NCBI RefSeq assembly: GCF_018448495.1
Contig: NZ_CP049902.1
Span: forward strand, 3,394,002 to 3,458,001
Reading direction: 5' to 3'
Source: Psychrobacter sp. WY6
GTDB taxonomy: Bacteria; Pseudomonadota; Gammaproteobacteria; Pseudomonadales; Moraxellaceae
DNA length: 64,000 nucleotides
The stretch's first letter is position 1, and the number at the start of each line of letters is the position of its first letter. Positions 49,915 to 59,530 of the stretch are shown piece by piece. A program made the translations under genes and the position numbers. The notes under the pieces are model-generated. The model did not search any database. It had not been told where the DNA came from and worked only from the letters and a program-made list of their open reading frames with translations.

Positions 49915-50794
49915 TCAGACGCTCGGCTTGATGCCCGCCTGTTTTATTAATAATTGTAATGCTTCACTCACCATAATCATCGCAACCACCGATGTGACCA
50001 CTACTGCTGAGCCGTAACCACCACACTGCAAACCGCCTGTCTGACAACTCTTATCTACACGCGGTGGCTCTGTAGAGTAGACACATTTGATCCCGAACTT
50101 TTCTTTTAGTGTACTATTAATGCCTTTTTCGTGGCGCAACTTATTGCGTAATTTGGCAAGTAAAGGATCTTGGTAACTCACGCAAGTCGCTCACCCTAAT
50201 CTGACTAGGGTCTATCTTACCGCCTGCGCCGCCTGCACAAACCAGTTTTAATTTATTAAAACGACAATGTAGCGCGATGGCAAGCTTGGCATTCATATCA
50301 TCTACGCAGTCCAAAATAACCATAGGTCTGCCTTGAGCGATAGCGGCTTTTGCTTCATCGCGACTTGGCAATAAAGTGGCGACGTTTTCTACAGTTAAAA
50401 AATCATCGATCAAGTTTAACGTTACTTTGGGATTAATTTCACGAATACGGGTGGCCATCGCTGCAATTTTACTCTCACCAAAGGTGCTGTCTAGTGCAGG
50501 CAACTGCCGATTGACATTGGACGCAACCAAAACGTCCAAATCGATCAACGTAATAGTGCCTACTGCCGTTCTTGCCAAAGCCTCAGCTGCCCAAGAACCA
50601 ACGCCTCCAACGCCAATAACGTATACATGCGCATCGGCAAAAGTAGTGACAGCTGTCGTACCATAAAGAGTGCGCGTACCTTGAAAACGGCGCTCATATT
50701 GCACATTGTCTTCGCTCAGCTTTTCTGTCTTTGTAACGTCTTCTATGCCAATGGACTCTGTCATTGTTTGCTCAAATGGTTGTATTTCACTCAT
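49915..50794 (-). pseudogene. tcdA: tRNA threonylcarbamoyladenosine dehydratase (TcdA), single frameshift
   Basis: TcdA (CsdL) is an E1-like ATP-dependent enzyme that cyclises t6A37 in tRNA. Seen are the nucleotide loop HVYVIGVGGVGSWAAEALARTAVGTITLIDLD, NVNRQLPALDSTFGESK and DCVDDMNAKLAIALHCR, then DPSQIRVSDLRE. The frame breaks near 50170, and the C-terminal part QDPLLAKLRNKLRHEKGI and KCVYSTEPPR continues in another frame to 49915. It ends ten bases before the histidine-kinase start. Other E1-like proteins (MoeB, ThiF) have different C-termini. Confidence 0.85.
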
Positions 50795-50932
50795 AACAGA
50801 TTAAATGCTCTTTTAAATTATTTTGGTGGCGCTTATATTACGTCAATTTCTTTATTCACGGCTATCTCATTCACTATCATATCAATGGCTAGCCATACAA
50901 TAAACCGTCAGTGACTAAAATATGTGGCACTA

Positions 50933-51919
50933 TTACAACGGATAATCCCATTTTGTTTGCAAAGCACTGCAACTGTTGTGCCACAATTGCTTAGCAAGAC
51001 TGGCGGGTGGTACATTGAGCAACTCACTCAAGCTTAGCAATACCCATGGTAAGTTGGCAGGTACATTTCTATTATGTACGGCTGTACTCCTCCTTGCACT
51101 GTCTGAGTTTTGAGTTGGCACTAATGAATCATGGTCAGATATTTGGCACATGATAGGCGTCATATCAGGGCAATCCGTTTCTATTACCAAACATTCAACA
51201 CCATAGCTATCAACCGCTGCTTGAATGGCGCGGCGCAGTTTCTTGGCATTGGGATTAGTGATTTGACCGGTAACCCCAAGCTTAAATCCCAACTTAACAA
51301 ATGCTTTGGCTTCTTGCGTCCCACCACTAAAACTATGCGCGATACCGCCAAGTTTGTGTGCATCGTAATCATGCGCTTTTAGTATGGCCAACGCTTCTGC
51401 ATGTGCTTTACGAATATGCAGCATCACTGGCAGCTGGTGAGTCACCGCCATGTCCAATTGTGCCTTAAAAAATCGTACTTGTTTGGCAAATATGTCAGGC
51501 GCTTTCATCGCCTCAGTAAAGGTGTCCAAACCAATCTCGCCGATTGCTAATGGGCGTTTATCAGCAATCCTTTTTGCCATAGCGGTTAAATGATCGTCAG
51601 TATGTTGTTTAATATAAAAAGGATGCAAACCGACCGCAATATGGATACTAAAATTTGACACTTTTTGTCTATCGACATTGGCTATCGTAGGTAATGACAG
51701 CGTATTTAACAGGCGCTCAGTCTCATACATCCGCTCAAAATGCTGATATAGATAACCCACTAATACCAGATGGCGTACCCCCTGATTGTGAGCCTGCTGC
51801 GTCAGTATTTCTCTATCATCATCAAATATTGGGGCATCAAAATGAGTATGCGTGTCAATGAGAGGATAAATAGTAGGTAAAGGCTGTTTGATCATCTTAG
51901 GTGAAGCGATAGGGGTCAT
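50933..51919 (-). CDS. tatD: TatD-family metal-dependent hydrolase
   Basis: The 328-residue TIM-barrel hydrolase has the metal ligands of the TatD family: PLIDTHTHFDAPIFDDD, GLHPFYIK, AIGEIGLDTF, VMLHIRKAHAEALAIL, AHSFSGGTQEA and VIETDCPDMTP. TatD proteins are exo- or endonucleases linked to DNA repair and quality control. It is longer than the usual ~260 residues because of an N-terminal extension and an insert (about residues 70-90, 265-285). The frame is clean. Confidence 0.88.
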   Translation of the reverse strand: MTPIASPKMIKQPLPTIYPLIDTHTHFDAPIFDDDREILTQQAHNQGVRHLVLVGYLYQHFERMYETERLLNTLSLPTIANVDRQKVSNFSIHIAVGLHPFYIKQHTDDHLTAMAKRIADKRPLAIGEIGLDTFTEAMKAPDIFAKQVRFFKAQLDMAVTHQLPVMLHIRKAHAEALAILKAHDYDAHKLGGIAHSFSGGTQEAKAFVKLGFKLGVTGQITNPNAKKLRRAIQAAVDSYGVECLVIETDCPDMTPIMCQISDHDSLVPTQNSDSARRSTAVHNRNVPANLPWVLLSLSELLNVPPASLAKQLWHNSCSALQTKWDYPL

Positions 51920-52106
51920 TGATAGACTCCAAAATTAATAGTTTTCAGCGAGGCTTTCCGTGATTTGTCATTCAATAGACATTATTTGTCATTTTGTAGC
52001 AATAACCACGTCAATGAACACTTTAGAATGATGACTTTATTTAAAATGATTTCTATAGTTAAAAAATGCCAATCAACAAAAGAGCTTTTGATAACTAAAG
52101 AGACCT

Positions 52107-52295
52107 TCAACACGCCCTATTAGTATTATCATGATTGGCTTTTGTATTGTGCTCATATGAGTGCTCATCTGATACATTGTTCCCATCTAACGCTCTGGTA
52201 TCAGCTTGTCGACTGCTACGCCGAGGAATCACCAATAAGGCGGTGGCAGCGACTGCTAATAAAAACCACTTTTTAGCATTTGTATGACTTGTCAT
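52107..52295 (-). CDS. Small single-pass membrane protein, unknown
   Basis: From ATG 52295, with a GGTGGAAG site upstream, the product is 62 residues; the frame is open back to 52364 without a better start. A helix KKWFLLAVAATALLVIP is followed by a basic RRSSR and a polar His/Asn/Asp-rich tail. It could be a bitopic membrane protein with the tail in the cytosol. No family is recognised. Confidence 0.45.
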   Translation of the reverse strand: MTSHTNAKKWFLLAVAATALLVIPRRSSRQADTRALDGNNVSDEHSYEHNTKANHDNTNRAC

Positions 52296-52489
52296 TGCTT
52301 CCACCCCTACCTTTATATCATTATCTGCTATATTTACCAGCAAGTGTTCATACTTACTACTCAATTACTCATTAGTATACTGCGATATAAAAACTGCTAT
52401 GTTTATCTGTGTTATGAATACGCAAGCTAATGTACGGCGTAGTTTATTTATTACACCGTGTTTCTACATGCTATAAGAATAGGAGGCGA

Positions 52490-52526
52490 GCGCTTTATTA
52501 ACCTATCATTAATAAAGCGCTTTTTT
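52490..52526 (+). terminator. Hairpin with T-run next to the gspD stop
   Basis: A perfect 12-bp stem GCGCTTTATTAA/TTAATAAAGCGC with a 7-base loop is followed by TTTTTT on the plus strand. For gspD, on the minus strand, the stem has an A-run before it but no T-run after it, so orientation is uncertain. Confidence 0.6.
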
Positions 52527-52532
52527 GAGTTC

Positions 52533-54779
52533 TTAACGGTTTAAAGGATAAGTTGTCATACCATTATTAGGACTGTCTACTTTGGTAAAACCTTGAGACT
52601 GAGACTTTGGTGTCTGATCACGCTTAGGAACAAGGGGATTGAGCGGCATCAATTCATAATCTGCGCTAACATCGCCATTCCAACCTTCCGTACCGCTCAA
52701 TGGCAGCTGTTTAATGGTACCGTTTTTATCAATGACCAACTGCAGGACGCGCATTTGGTTAAATTTGCGTTCGGTGACACTGGCGACTGCCCTGCCATCA
52801 CGTAAAATGGTTGGCTGTAAAAATATGATTAAGTTGCTTTTTTGCGTCGTGTCATTATCAGAGCGGAACAGTCGACCAATGACTGGTACATTACCCAAGC
52901 CAGGGACTTTTTGTTGGCGCGTGGTGCTGTTTTCACGCATCAAGCCACCGAGAGCAATGGTCTGCTGATCATCTGCTAAAATAGTCGTATTAATAAGGCT
53001 TTTATTGGTGATCAAACCACTGGCGTTACCCGTACTGCCCGGCACCACCGACGAGACTTCCTGCGAGACCTCCAAGCGTACGGTGCCATTGTCGCCAATA
53101 TGAGGAATGACATTTAGATTGATACCAATATCCTGACGATCAATGGTTTGAAAGGGGTTGCTAGAATCGTTGCCGCTGGTGGTGAAGGAGCCTGTCACAA
53201 AAGGCACGTTTTGACCCACTAAAATACTGGCTTTTTCATTGTCCAATGTCAAAATTGATGGCATAGACAGCAGATTGGCACTGGTAGAAGAATCAAGCGC
53301 TTGCAAGATAGCCCCATAAAACTGGGTATTTCCCTGACTGTCTTTGCTGCTATCACCAATACCAATCAAAGCACCAGCTATCGAGCCTGCCGCTGCACTG
53401 ATACTGGCGGCACCGCCACCCAACGCCGCGGCGGCAAGTGCTGTAGCACTCGCGCCTACGTTATTGAAGTTTACGACTCCGTAGCCGCTATTGGCATTGC
53501 CAAGCGCCCATTGCACACCAAGCTGGGTCGCATCATCACCTGACACTTCTACAATAGCCGCTTGAATCAATACTTGCGCGCGGCGACTGTCCAACTGATT
53601 GACCGCATCTTCAATCTCAAACATCAGCTCAGGTGCTGCATTAACGATAACGGCATTTTGGGTTTCATCAGCGATAATACTAAAAGGTCGCCCGCCAACA
53701 CCTGTACCAGTACTACTCGAATTGGCACCAGAGGTAGCTGAGGTCGACGCGTTGTTAGTCGTGTTAGTGCTAGACTCATTAGTCAAGGTAGCACCCGTGC
53801 TACTGGAATCGTTCAATGATGCAGACTCTAACGAGGACGTTGCTCCAGCGCTATTAATAGATTGATTGGCGAGCAATCCGCGTAGCATATCTGCAATATG
53901 ACCTGCACTGGCGTATTTTAATCGAAAGACGCGCAGACCACTCAAACGCCTTGTAGGCGTGGTGTCCAATTGATTGACCATCTCTTTGACTTTAGCAATC
54001 ATCTCCGGACTGCCTTTCACCAACAATCTATCACTAGAGGTATCAGCGATGACTTTAAGCTGGTTATTACTACCTTGTGCTTGCCCGCTACCAGCGCTTG
54101 CAACCAAGGCGCTAATCAATTCCATCATACGCTCAGCGTCGACGTGACGTAGTGCTATCACTTGCAAACTGTCATTGACGTTGCTATCTAAATCGCGGAT
54201 AAGCGATGTCAGCTGATTAAGACTATCGGCACGATCGGACAATACCAAGGCATTGACACCAGGCACGGCAGCGGCATGAGCTGATTGAGGCATAAGCGGA
54301 CGGATGACACCCAGCACTTCTGCAGCTTGAGTATTGGTTAAATAAATAACACGAGTAGCTAATGCTTCACCAACACTGTCACCACGTAAATCAACAGCCA
54401 CACCAGATTGTTTGGCGACATTATCTGGCACCAATTTAATGGTCGTTCCCGAGTCAATCGCTGCAATACCGTTGACTTGCATCACACTCAAAAACAGCTG
54501 ATATATTTCGTCACGCGACAAGGCTTTGTTAGAAATCACCGTCACATTGCCATTAATACGTGGATCAAGGACAAAGTTTTGGTCAGTGATGGTTGCCACC
54601 TCATTAATAAAGGCTTTGATATCGGCATCTTGTAAGTTGACTTTCCAGCTCTCAGCACTCGCAAGACCCGTACTGGCAGCCCATAATGGTATGGCGAGGC
54701 AAAGAGGACGACACAGGCGCATCAGGCGCTGCAAAACATGGTACAGAGGCGTGACTGAAAAATTATGAAAACTTACCAT
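52533..54779 (-). CDS. gspD: Type II secretion system secretin GspD
   Basis: GspD forms the outer-membrane channel of type II secretion. The 748-residue protein has a signal region (LCLAIPLWAASTGLASAES), the N0 domain (WKVNLQDADIKAFINEVATIT; NFVLDPRINGNVTVIS), N1-N3 repeats (VIYLTNTQAAEVLGVIRPLMP; LIRDLDSNVNDSLQVIALRHVDA), and the secretin domain (VLIQAAIVEVSGDDATQLGVQW; VPFVTGSF; QDIGINLNVIPHI; LGGLMREN; VPVIGRLFRSD). A Ser/Thr/Asn-rich linker of about 50 residues lies in N3. The frame is clean. It follows gspC by 186 bases. Confidence 0.93.
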   Translation of the reverse strand: MVSFHNFSVTPLYHVLQRLMRLCRPLCLAIPLWAASTGLASAESWKVNLQDADIKAFINEVATITDQNFVLDPRINGNVTVISNKALSRDEIYQLFLSVMQVNGIAAIDSGTTIKLVPDNVAKQSGVAVDLRGDSVGEALATRVIYLTNTQAAEVLGVIRPLMPQSAHAAAVPGVNALVLSDRADSLNQLTSLIRDLDSNVNDSLQVIALRHVDAERMMELISALVASAGSGQAQGSNNQLKVIADTSSDRLLVKGSPEMIAKVKEMVNQLDTTPTRRLSGLRVFRLKYASAGHIADMLRGLLANQSINSAGATSSLESASLNDSSSTGATLTNESSTNTTNNASTSATSGANSSSTGTGVGGRPFSIIADETQNAVIVNAAPELMFEIEDAVNQLDSRRAQVLIQAAIVEVSGDDATQLGVQWALGNANSGYGVVNFNNVGASATALAAAALGGGAASISAAAGSIAGALIGIGDSSKDSQGNTQFYGAILQALDSSTSANLLSMPSILTLDNEKASILVGQNVPFVTGSFTTSGNDSSNPFQTIDRQDIGINLNVIPHIGDNGTVRLEVSQEVSSVVPGSTGNASGLITNKSLINTTILADDQQTIALGGLMRENSTTRQQKVPGLGNVPVIGRLFRSDNDTTQKSNLIIFLQPTILRDGRAVASVTERKFNQMRVLQLVIDKNGTIKQLPLSGTEGWNGDVSADYELMPLNPLVPKRDQTPKSQSQGFTKVDSPNNGMTTYPLNR

Positions 54780-54909
54780 ATTGATGATTACCTACAGTGA
54801 TGTCGCTTAGTATGTACTGGATTTATTGTGTGCTAAGGTGCTCAATGATTGCTTTGCTCACTTAACGTTCTGCCCACAACGGCATTATTTAAGTGGCACT
54901 ATCTAAATA

Positions 54910-54938
54910 CTTGTTTACTTAAAGCTTGTTTACTTAAA
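54910..54938 (+). repeat. 15-bp direct repeat between gspC and gspD
   Basis: CTTGTTTACTTAAA occurs twice, one base apart, in the gspC-gspD gap. It is a small tandem duplication of unknown effect. Confidence 0.8.
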
Positions 54939-54965
54939 ATAAGAGTTCTCACTCATTTATTGTAC

Positions 54966-55862
54966 TTAAAACTGCTGACGAATGGTAATGACTTGATCGC
55001 CGCGTTGCACCTCTATTTGCGCCTCACCTGATTGCTGTACCTGTTGCAGCACGCTAGCATCTTGGGCAGGATTACTACCCACGCTTTGACCATTAACCGT
55101 TAGCACTTTATCACCTGGCTCAAGCCCTAGTCGATTACGCAGCTTTGCTGGCATTGCAGGCGTTACTTGATAGCTTTCCCCTGCTGCCATAACCCCCATC
55201 CTACTCAAATAACTGGCGGGATTTTCTTGCAATTCTGTGACCGCTTCATCGATAGCAGACTGGGGGCTACTGTCACTGCCTGTCGCAGCGGACTCTTCCT
55301 CAGTATTTTGTGTAGGCTGAGGGGCGTTCGGCAACATGCTGTTATCTGGCAAGCGCTGATTACTGACGGCACCTGCGATCATGTCACTTTGGTCTAACGG
55401 CATCGCGGCTGGCATGCTAATGACGGTTTGCTTGTCGCTAGCATCAGCGATGACAACCGAGTTCCAGTCGACAGCGACAAGGGTAAAGCCACTGTCTTTT
55501 AGCGCATCACCGATTCGATAGTTTTTCACTTCACCATTGACATCCAGTAGTGCCGAGGACATGCTCTCTGGCATTGCTAACAGAACGCCTTTTAGATTGA
55601 CATTGGGCGGTGGCTGCACTGCTGCTGCAATAGGATCAGGGTCTGCAAAAATAGCAAATAATCCACTATAGTCCTTGCCAGATGCCGATGTGTTTTGCAA
55701 AGCTGCTGGTGGCAACATCGGTGCCAATGGTGCTGCGAGCAACAACCATAGTAATCGAGCCGCTGTCCAACACAACCAAGCAACAGCCAATAACAATACC
55801 CAACCTGAGAATCGATTAAGGGTGTTAAGCACAGGTTTTAAAGTTGTAGAAACATTCATCAT
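54966..55862 (-). CDS. gspC: Type II secretion system protein GspC
   Basis: GspC links the inner-membrane platform to the secretin. The 298-residue protein has one N-terminal membrane helix (GWVLLLAVAWLCWTAARLLWLLL), the periplasmic HR domain (NVNLKGVLLAMPESMSSALLDVNGEVKNYRIGDAL), a Pro/Gln/Ser linker, and a C-terminal PDZ domain (NRLGLEPGDKVLTVNGQSVGSNPAQDASVLQQV). The start directly abuts the gspN stop (TAGATG), implying coupled translation. The frame is clean. Confidence 0.9.
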   Translation of the reverse strand: MMNVSTTLKPVLNTLNRFSGWVLLLAVAWLCWTAARLLWLLLAAPLAPMLPPAALQNTSASGKDYSGLFAIFADPDPIAAAVQPPPNVNLKGVLLAMPESMSSALLDVNGEVKNYRIGDALKDSGFTLVAVDWNSVVIADASDKQTVISMPAAMPLDQSDMIAGAVSNQRLPDNSMLPNAPQPTQNTEEESAATGSDSSPQSAIDEAVTELQENPASYLSRMGVMAAGESYQVTPAMPAKLRNRLGLEPGDKVLTVNGQSVGSNPAQDASVLQQVQQSGEAQIEVQRGDQVITIRQQF

Positions 55863-56691
55863 CTAGCGTGTCCCCAGCCCACTTAGCAACGGCTGACGCA
55901 CACTGACAACTGGGGTATCTTGGGGTGCTTGCCCTTTATACTCAGGCATACTTTCTAATAAACGCTGCGTCAAACTGACATCCAACATATTATCGCCATC
56001 GATATATAAGTCGCCCAAGCGCTTATCTTGATTGTTTAATAAATTGATATGGAGTAGGTTTTTATTGTTTTTTTGCTCGGCACTTAACTCAGCACGCATC
56101 GCAGGCATGGTCAGATAAAAAACTTTGCCACCGCTAGGATAGCCTATCTCACCGCCGACCCATGTCAACTGACCATCCGCTTGAGTAAAACCAGATGGAT
56201 TTTTTTTGAAGCGTTTTCTGCGGCGGCACTTGAGCCAGACTGACGGCCAAGCGAGACATTATTGACCTGAATCGGTGTATTGGGCAATTGCCAATCAACC
56301 AAACTTGCCAACGTCTCAGGTGCTATCTTGCCGCTCATATTATCCACTTGCCATGAGTTGGTACCTATTTTCACTTGTCCATTGAGGCGGGTTTGTGCTG
56401 AATTGATATCGACCTCTGCACTTATCTTACCCAATAACAAATGCCATGGCTGCCACGACCATTCCGCCGTACCTGTGAGCGGTGTCGCTGCTAAAGGCAT
56501 CTGCCAGATAACGGAGCCTTGCCATAAATTACCCGACACATGCTGTACATAAGGCGTTTCGGGAGCATACTTTTCAAGCAGCCACGCCGCTGGCATTTGC
56601 AACACACAGCAAATAATGCAAATAATACAAACCCAACCAGCCACCACAGCTTACGAGGGCGCTTATGAGACGACGCAGATACTTGGGGCAC
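55863..56691 (-). pseudogene. gspN: Type II secretion system protein GspN, two frameshifts
   Basis: The order gspN-gspC-gspD matches Acinetobacter. Reading across frames gives one N-terminal membrane helix (KLWWLVGFVLFALFA), then VLQMPAAWLLEKYAPETPYVQHVSGNLWQG and AEWSWQPWHLLLGKI, typical of GspN, then WVGGEIGYPSGGKVFYL and DGDNMLDVSLTQRLLE. One base is missing near 56608 (GTGTG) and one near 56200 in an A-run. The start is uncertain: GTG 56691 is in frame, and no good ATG lies after the upstream terminator. Confidence 0.8.
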
Positions 56692-56753
56692 GGTTGCATA
56701 ACTCTTATATAAGACAAAAACGTCATTATCATAACAAACAATGGCATACAGAT

Positions 56754-56813
56754 GACAGAAAAAAAGCCAGTATCTTTTTACCAACATAATGGCAATAAAG
56801 ATACTGGCTTTTA
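56754..56813 (-). terminator. Terminator of the H-NS-like gene
   Basis: On the minus strand AAGCCAGTATCTTT and AAAGATACTGGCTT pair around a 20-base loop and are followed by a long T-run. It lies about 210 bases after the H-NS-like stop and just before gspN. Confidence 0.85.
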
Positions 56814-57021
56814 TCAGCTTCTAAGACGAAAGGACTATCACGATCAAACGCTATGATTGCACACAAATCATGAGAAACAAGCCCGATGATCAGAGTAGAT
56901 GTAACATGGCGCTTTTTTAAAACAGAACTCATTTAAACAAGCGCTTATTTTAGATAGCCTTTGGTAAAAACTGTACCTTGCTAAATCTAAACCGACATCA
57001 TCCTGTTAACCATTACACTAT

Positions 57022-57345
57022 CTAGATAGCAAAATCTTCGATACTACGACCTGCTGCTAGCGCTTCAACCAACCACGTTGGCTTGCGACCACGGCCAGTC
57101 CATGTTTCTTCGTTATTGTCAGTATTGCGATACTTGATGCTACGTTTTTTCTCTAGCGTTTCACCAGCTTTTAGAATCTCTTCAATAGAGGCATTGCTGT
57201 CTTCTGCAATTTTCTCAAACTGCATATAAGCGTCATACAAACGCTGATGTTGTTTTTTGGCAATAAGCTGCTGGGCATTTTCAGTGATGGCACGTAGCTC
57301 ATCAACGTTCAGGTTTTCTAAATCAATGGCGGTATTTTTGCTCAT
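57022..57345 (-). CDS. H-NS family nucleoid protein
   Basis: The 107-residue protein has an N-terminal coiled-coil dimerisation part (LNVDELRAITENAQQLIAKKQ and following helix) and the C-terminal H-NS DNA-binding domain IKYRNTDNNEETWTGRGRKPTWLVEAL, with the key TGRGRKP loop. Such proteins coat AT-rich DNA and silence genes. It stands alone between the BLUF cluster and gspN-C-D, all on the minus strand. Direct control of those neighbours is possible but not shown. Confidence 0.88.
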   Translation of the reverse strand: MSKNTAIDLENLNVDELRAITENAQQLIAKKQHQRLYDAYMQFEKIAEDSNASIEEILKAGETLEKKRSIKYRNTDNNEETWTGRGRKPTWLVEALAAGRSIEDFAI

Positions 57346-57771
57346 AATAAATCCAACTGTAAGATAAAAATATAACCTTAATAGATATTATTCACTATTA
57401 AGAACTAAGAATGACGTATTCATCATTAAATACAACGATGAATGTCAAAAATCGATATTTTTTGAACCAAATAAAATATTGTTAGCCACAATAGCTAATG
57501 GCGTAGATAATAAACAAAAAACCTTGCTATCACAACAGTAGATTATTATATCTTCTATAACAAAGGTCAGTGAATAGTAAAATCGGGTAAATGAAAAACC
57601 ACTATTATTTAATAGTTATTCGTAAACAGTTATTAATTTTAAGATAAAATCAGTCTCTATAAACAATGTCCTAAAAACGGTTAAACGAATAACTCAGCAA
57701 ACATAAATCTATAAAAAATAGCAACCGATTGTTTCCATATATACCTACCGATTAGTCAAAAATGCCATTGA
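57346..57771. other. AT-rich intergenic region upstream of the H-NS-like gene
   Basis: This 426-base gap between the second BLUF gene and the H-NS-like gene is very AT-rich with many A/T tracts, as expected for an autoregulated H-NS promoter. No gene or RNA is supported. Confidence 0.5.
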
Positions 57772-58209
57772 TTAATCATGCTGATCACTAAGCTCATTCA
57801 TCAAATTATAGGCTGCTTCGGCGCTCAATAAATAGGGATTAAAATCAATCGTTGTCGAATATTTTAAATAAATCGCCGCATTTTTTTCAGTCGGGGAAGC
57901 ATAATTCATGGACCATTTAGACCATGCTCGATGCTTTAACTCACGTGTTTCAATAACCTGTAAGTCATGATGACGCGGATCAGCAATTAAACTATATAAC
58001 AGACGATTGATCTCTGCTCTTGGCCCTTCAATGGTTTGCAAAAAATAATCTTTATTAAACGTCAGCATACCAGTGATGCCATTGGCGGCATTATTTACTT
58101 GTGCTTGCTGCAAGATTTCGTTGAAGTCGTTGGCCGATACATCTGGGTTGGCACGGCTAGCGTATGTCATGCTCATCAAAATGTGTGCATCTTCCATTGC
58201 TGATGTCAT
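57772..58209 (-). CDS. Short BLUF-domain blue-light sensor (BlsA-like), second copy
   Basis: The 145-residue protein is a stand-alone BLUF domain, which binds FAD and senses blue light. Key residues are present: the tyrosine in MTYASRA, the asparagine in NAANGITGML, the glutamine in YFLQTIEG, DPRHHDLQV, and the Trp and Met in WSKWSMNY. After the domain, a short extension with FNPYLLSAEAA matches the FNPLLL of Acinetobacter BlsA. No output domain is attached, so it must act by protein contact. It lies 62 bases downstream of a second BLUF gene. Confidence 0.85.
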   Translation of the reverse strand: MTSAMEDAHILMSMTYASRANPDVSANDFNEILQQAQVNNAANGITGMLTFNKDYFLQTIEGPRAEINRLLYSLIADPRHHDLQVIETRELKHRAWSKWSMNYASPTEKNAAIYLKYSTTIDFNPYLLSAEAAYNLMNELSDQHD

Positions 58210-58271
58210 ATCTTATCTCTTGTAAAATGTCATGGGTGTGATGGTTCTTAGCGTTTATAAACGTCAGTCAA

Positions 58272-58802
58272 CTAGCCAATAGAAAACCATGGTTTCTTCT
58301 TTTTGGCGGCGCTCACTGCTTCTTGCTCTTGAAGGTCTGATAACGTCTCAATCAACATCATGATTTGATTGGTGTTCATCAAATAAGGATTAAACTGAGT
58401 ACCTGTCGAAAATTTGAGCGCAACTCCTTTGTTTTCATCGCTCGGAATCAAATACTTCATTGACCATTTGCTCCAATGGCGCAGCTCTACTTCACGGCAT
58501 TCGATGACTTGTAAGCCATGATGCCGATCATCTTTAACCAGTTTTCTGAGCAATTCATTGATGACGGGTCTCGCCCCTTCAATACTTTGCAAAAAATAAT
58601 TGTGATTGAACACCAAAGCACCCGTAATACCATTGCGCTCATTGTTTTGCTGAGCTTGTGTCAAGATGCGCGTTACTTCACCTTTAGGATTGTCGGTGTT
58701 ATAACGGCTAATATAAGTTAAACGTAGAATAATATGCTCGCCATGATGCATTTTTAGGCGATTTAATTCTGAAAGCTCAGCTGATTCCACAAAACACTCC
58801 AA
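58272..58802 (-). CDS. Short BLUF-domain blue-light sensor (BlsA-like), first copy
   Basis: The 176-residue protein has a full BLUF domain: LRLTYISRYN with the tyrosine, NNERNGITGALVF with the asparagine, YFLQSIEG with the glutamine, DRHHGLQVIECREVE, and WSKWSMKY. It differs from its neighbour by an N-terminal extension of about 25 residues and a basic C-terminal tail (AAKKKKPWFSIG). The shared FNPYLM extension shows that the two arose by duplication or close paralogy. It lies between an unknown gene (102 bases upstream) and the second BLUF gene. Confidence 0.85.
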   Translation of the reverse strand: MECFVESAELSELNRLKMHHGEHIILRLTYISRYNTDNPKGEVTRILTQAQQNNERNGITGALVFNHNYFLQSIEGARPVINELLRKLVKDDRHHGLQVIECREVELRHWSKWSMKYLIPSDENKGVALKFSTGTQFNPYLMNTNQIMMLIETLSDLQEQEAVSAAKKKKPWFSIG

Positions 58803-58903
58803 TTAGTTTGCTAAATTTTTCACCTATCACCACCCAGCTACTGTCTTTTATAACCGAGTATTTGTGGTATAAGTCATTTTTTATAACATAAGTCGCGTAT
58901 ATA

Positions 58904-59530
58904 TTAACGTTGAATTTTTTTGATAAAATCATTCATGCCGCGCGATAAATTACTGCTACTGGTGCTCTGTATTTCTTTGACCAAGCTCAATAATTGCGAG
59001 CTATCCGCGCATTGTTCTAAACTCAACAAGTAACCCCAAGCTTCTACTGGTGGGGCGTTTTTCTCAATGTAGTTGGCCAATTCTGACTTTATCGTCTCGT
59101 AGCTTGCACCAGATAACCTAGCCTTGAAAATACTACTGATTGATTTCTTGCCTAATGCTGCCATTTTATTGAGACCTTTATCATTAAAGGTGCGATCAAA
59201 CTCTGTCTCAATATTTCTTTCAGACAATGATGATTGAGACTGATAAGCCGGCGGTACTTGAGGCGCAGTGGATATTTGAGAGGCAGCATTATCAGCGCCC
59301 ACTATCTCTATGCACTCAAGCCCTAACAGCAACTCAAATAGTGGTGCAACACCGCCAAAATCGGCAAACATTTTGCTACGGTCAAGCGTATCAAGATAGC
59401 TTTGATACGTGCGTTTGCCATCGATCATAATGAGCAATGTTCTCGCTTCACGCGGCAATATGCCGAGACTCTGAGATTTAATCTCTTCTCTGCCCAAATC
59501 AGTTTTTTGAAACACATCACCATCTTTCAT
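58904..59530 (-). CDS. Unknown protein, first gene of the BLUF cluster
   Basis: I do not recognise this 208-residue soluble protein. Residues about 20-80 (LPREARTLLIMIDGKRTYQSYLD ... LFELLLGLECIEI) have the pattern of a small winged-helix module seen in some signalling proteins. A Gln/Ser/Pro linker follows, then a helical C-terminal half (LNKMAALGKKSISSIFKARLSG; VEAWGYLLSLEQCADSSQLLSLVKEIQ). It shares strand with, and lies next to, the two BLUF genes, so it may be their output partner. That is inference. Confidence 0.6.
   Translation of the reverse strand: MKDGDVFQKTDLGREEIKSQSLGILPREARTLLIMIDGKRTYQSYLDTLDRSKMFADFGGVAPLFELLLGLECIEIVGADNAASQISTAPQVPPAYQSQSSLSERNIETEFDRTFNDKGLNKMAALGKKSISSIFKARLSGASYETIKSELANYIEKNAPPVEAWGYLLSLEQCADSSQLLSLVKEIQSTSSSNLSRGMNDFIKKIQR

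Noticed and set aside
56491..56787. 98-aa open frame starting at 56787 as a separate gene
   Set aside because: Its start lies inside the terminator hairpin at 56754-56813; the useful part is the frameshifted N-terminus of gspN.
56729..56932. 67-aa open frame between gspN and the H-NS-like gene
   Set aside because: It spans the terminator at 56754-56813, has no recognisable domain and no ribosome binding site.
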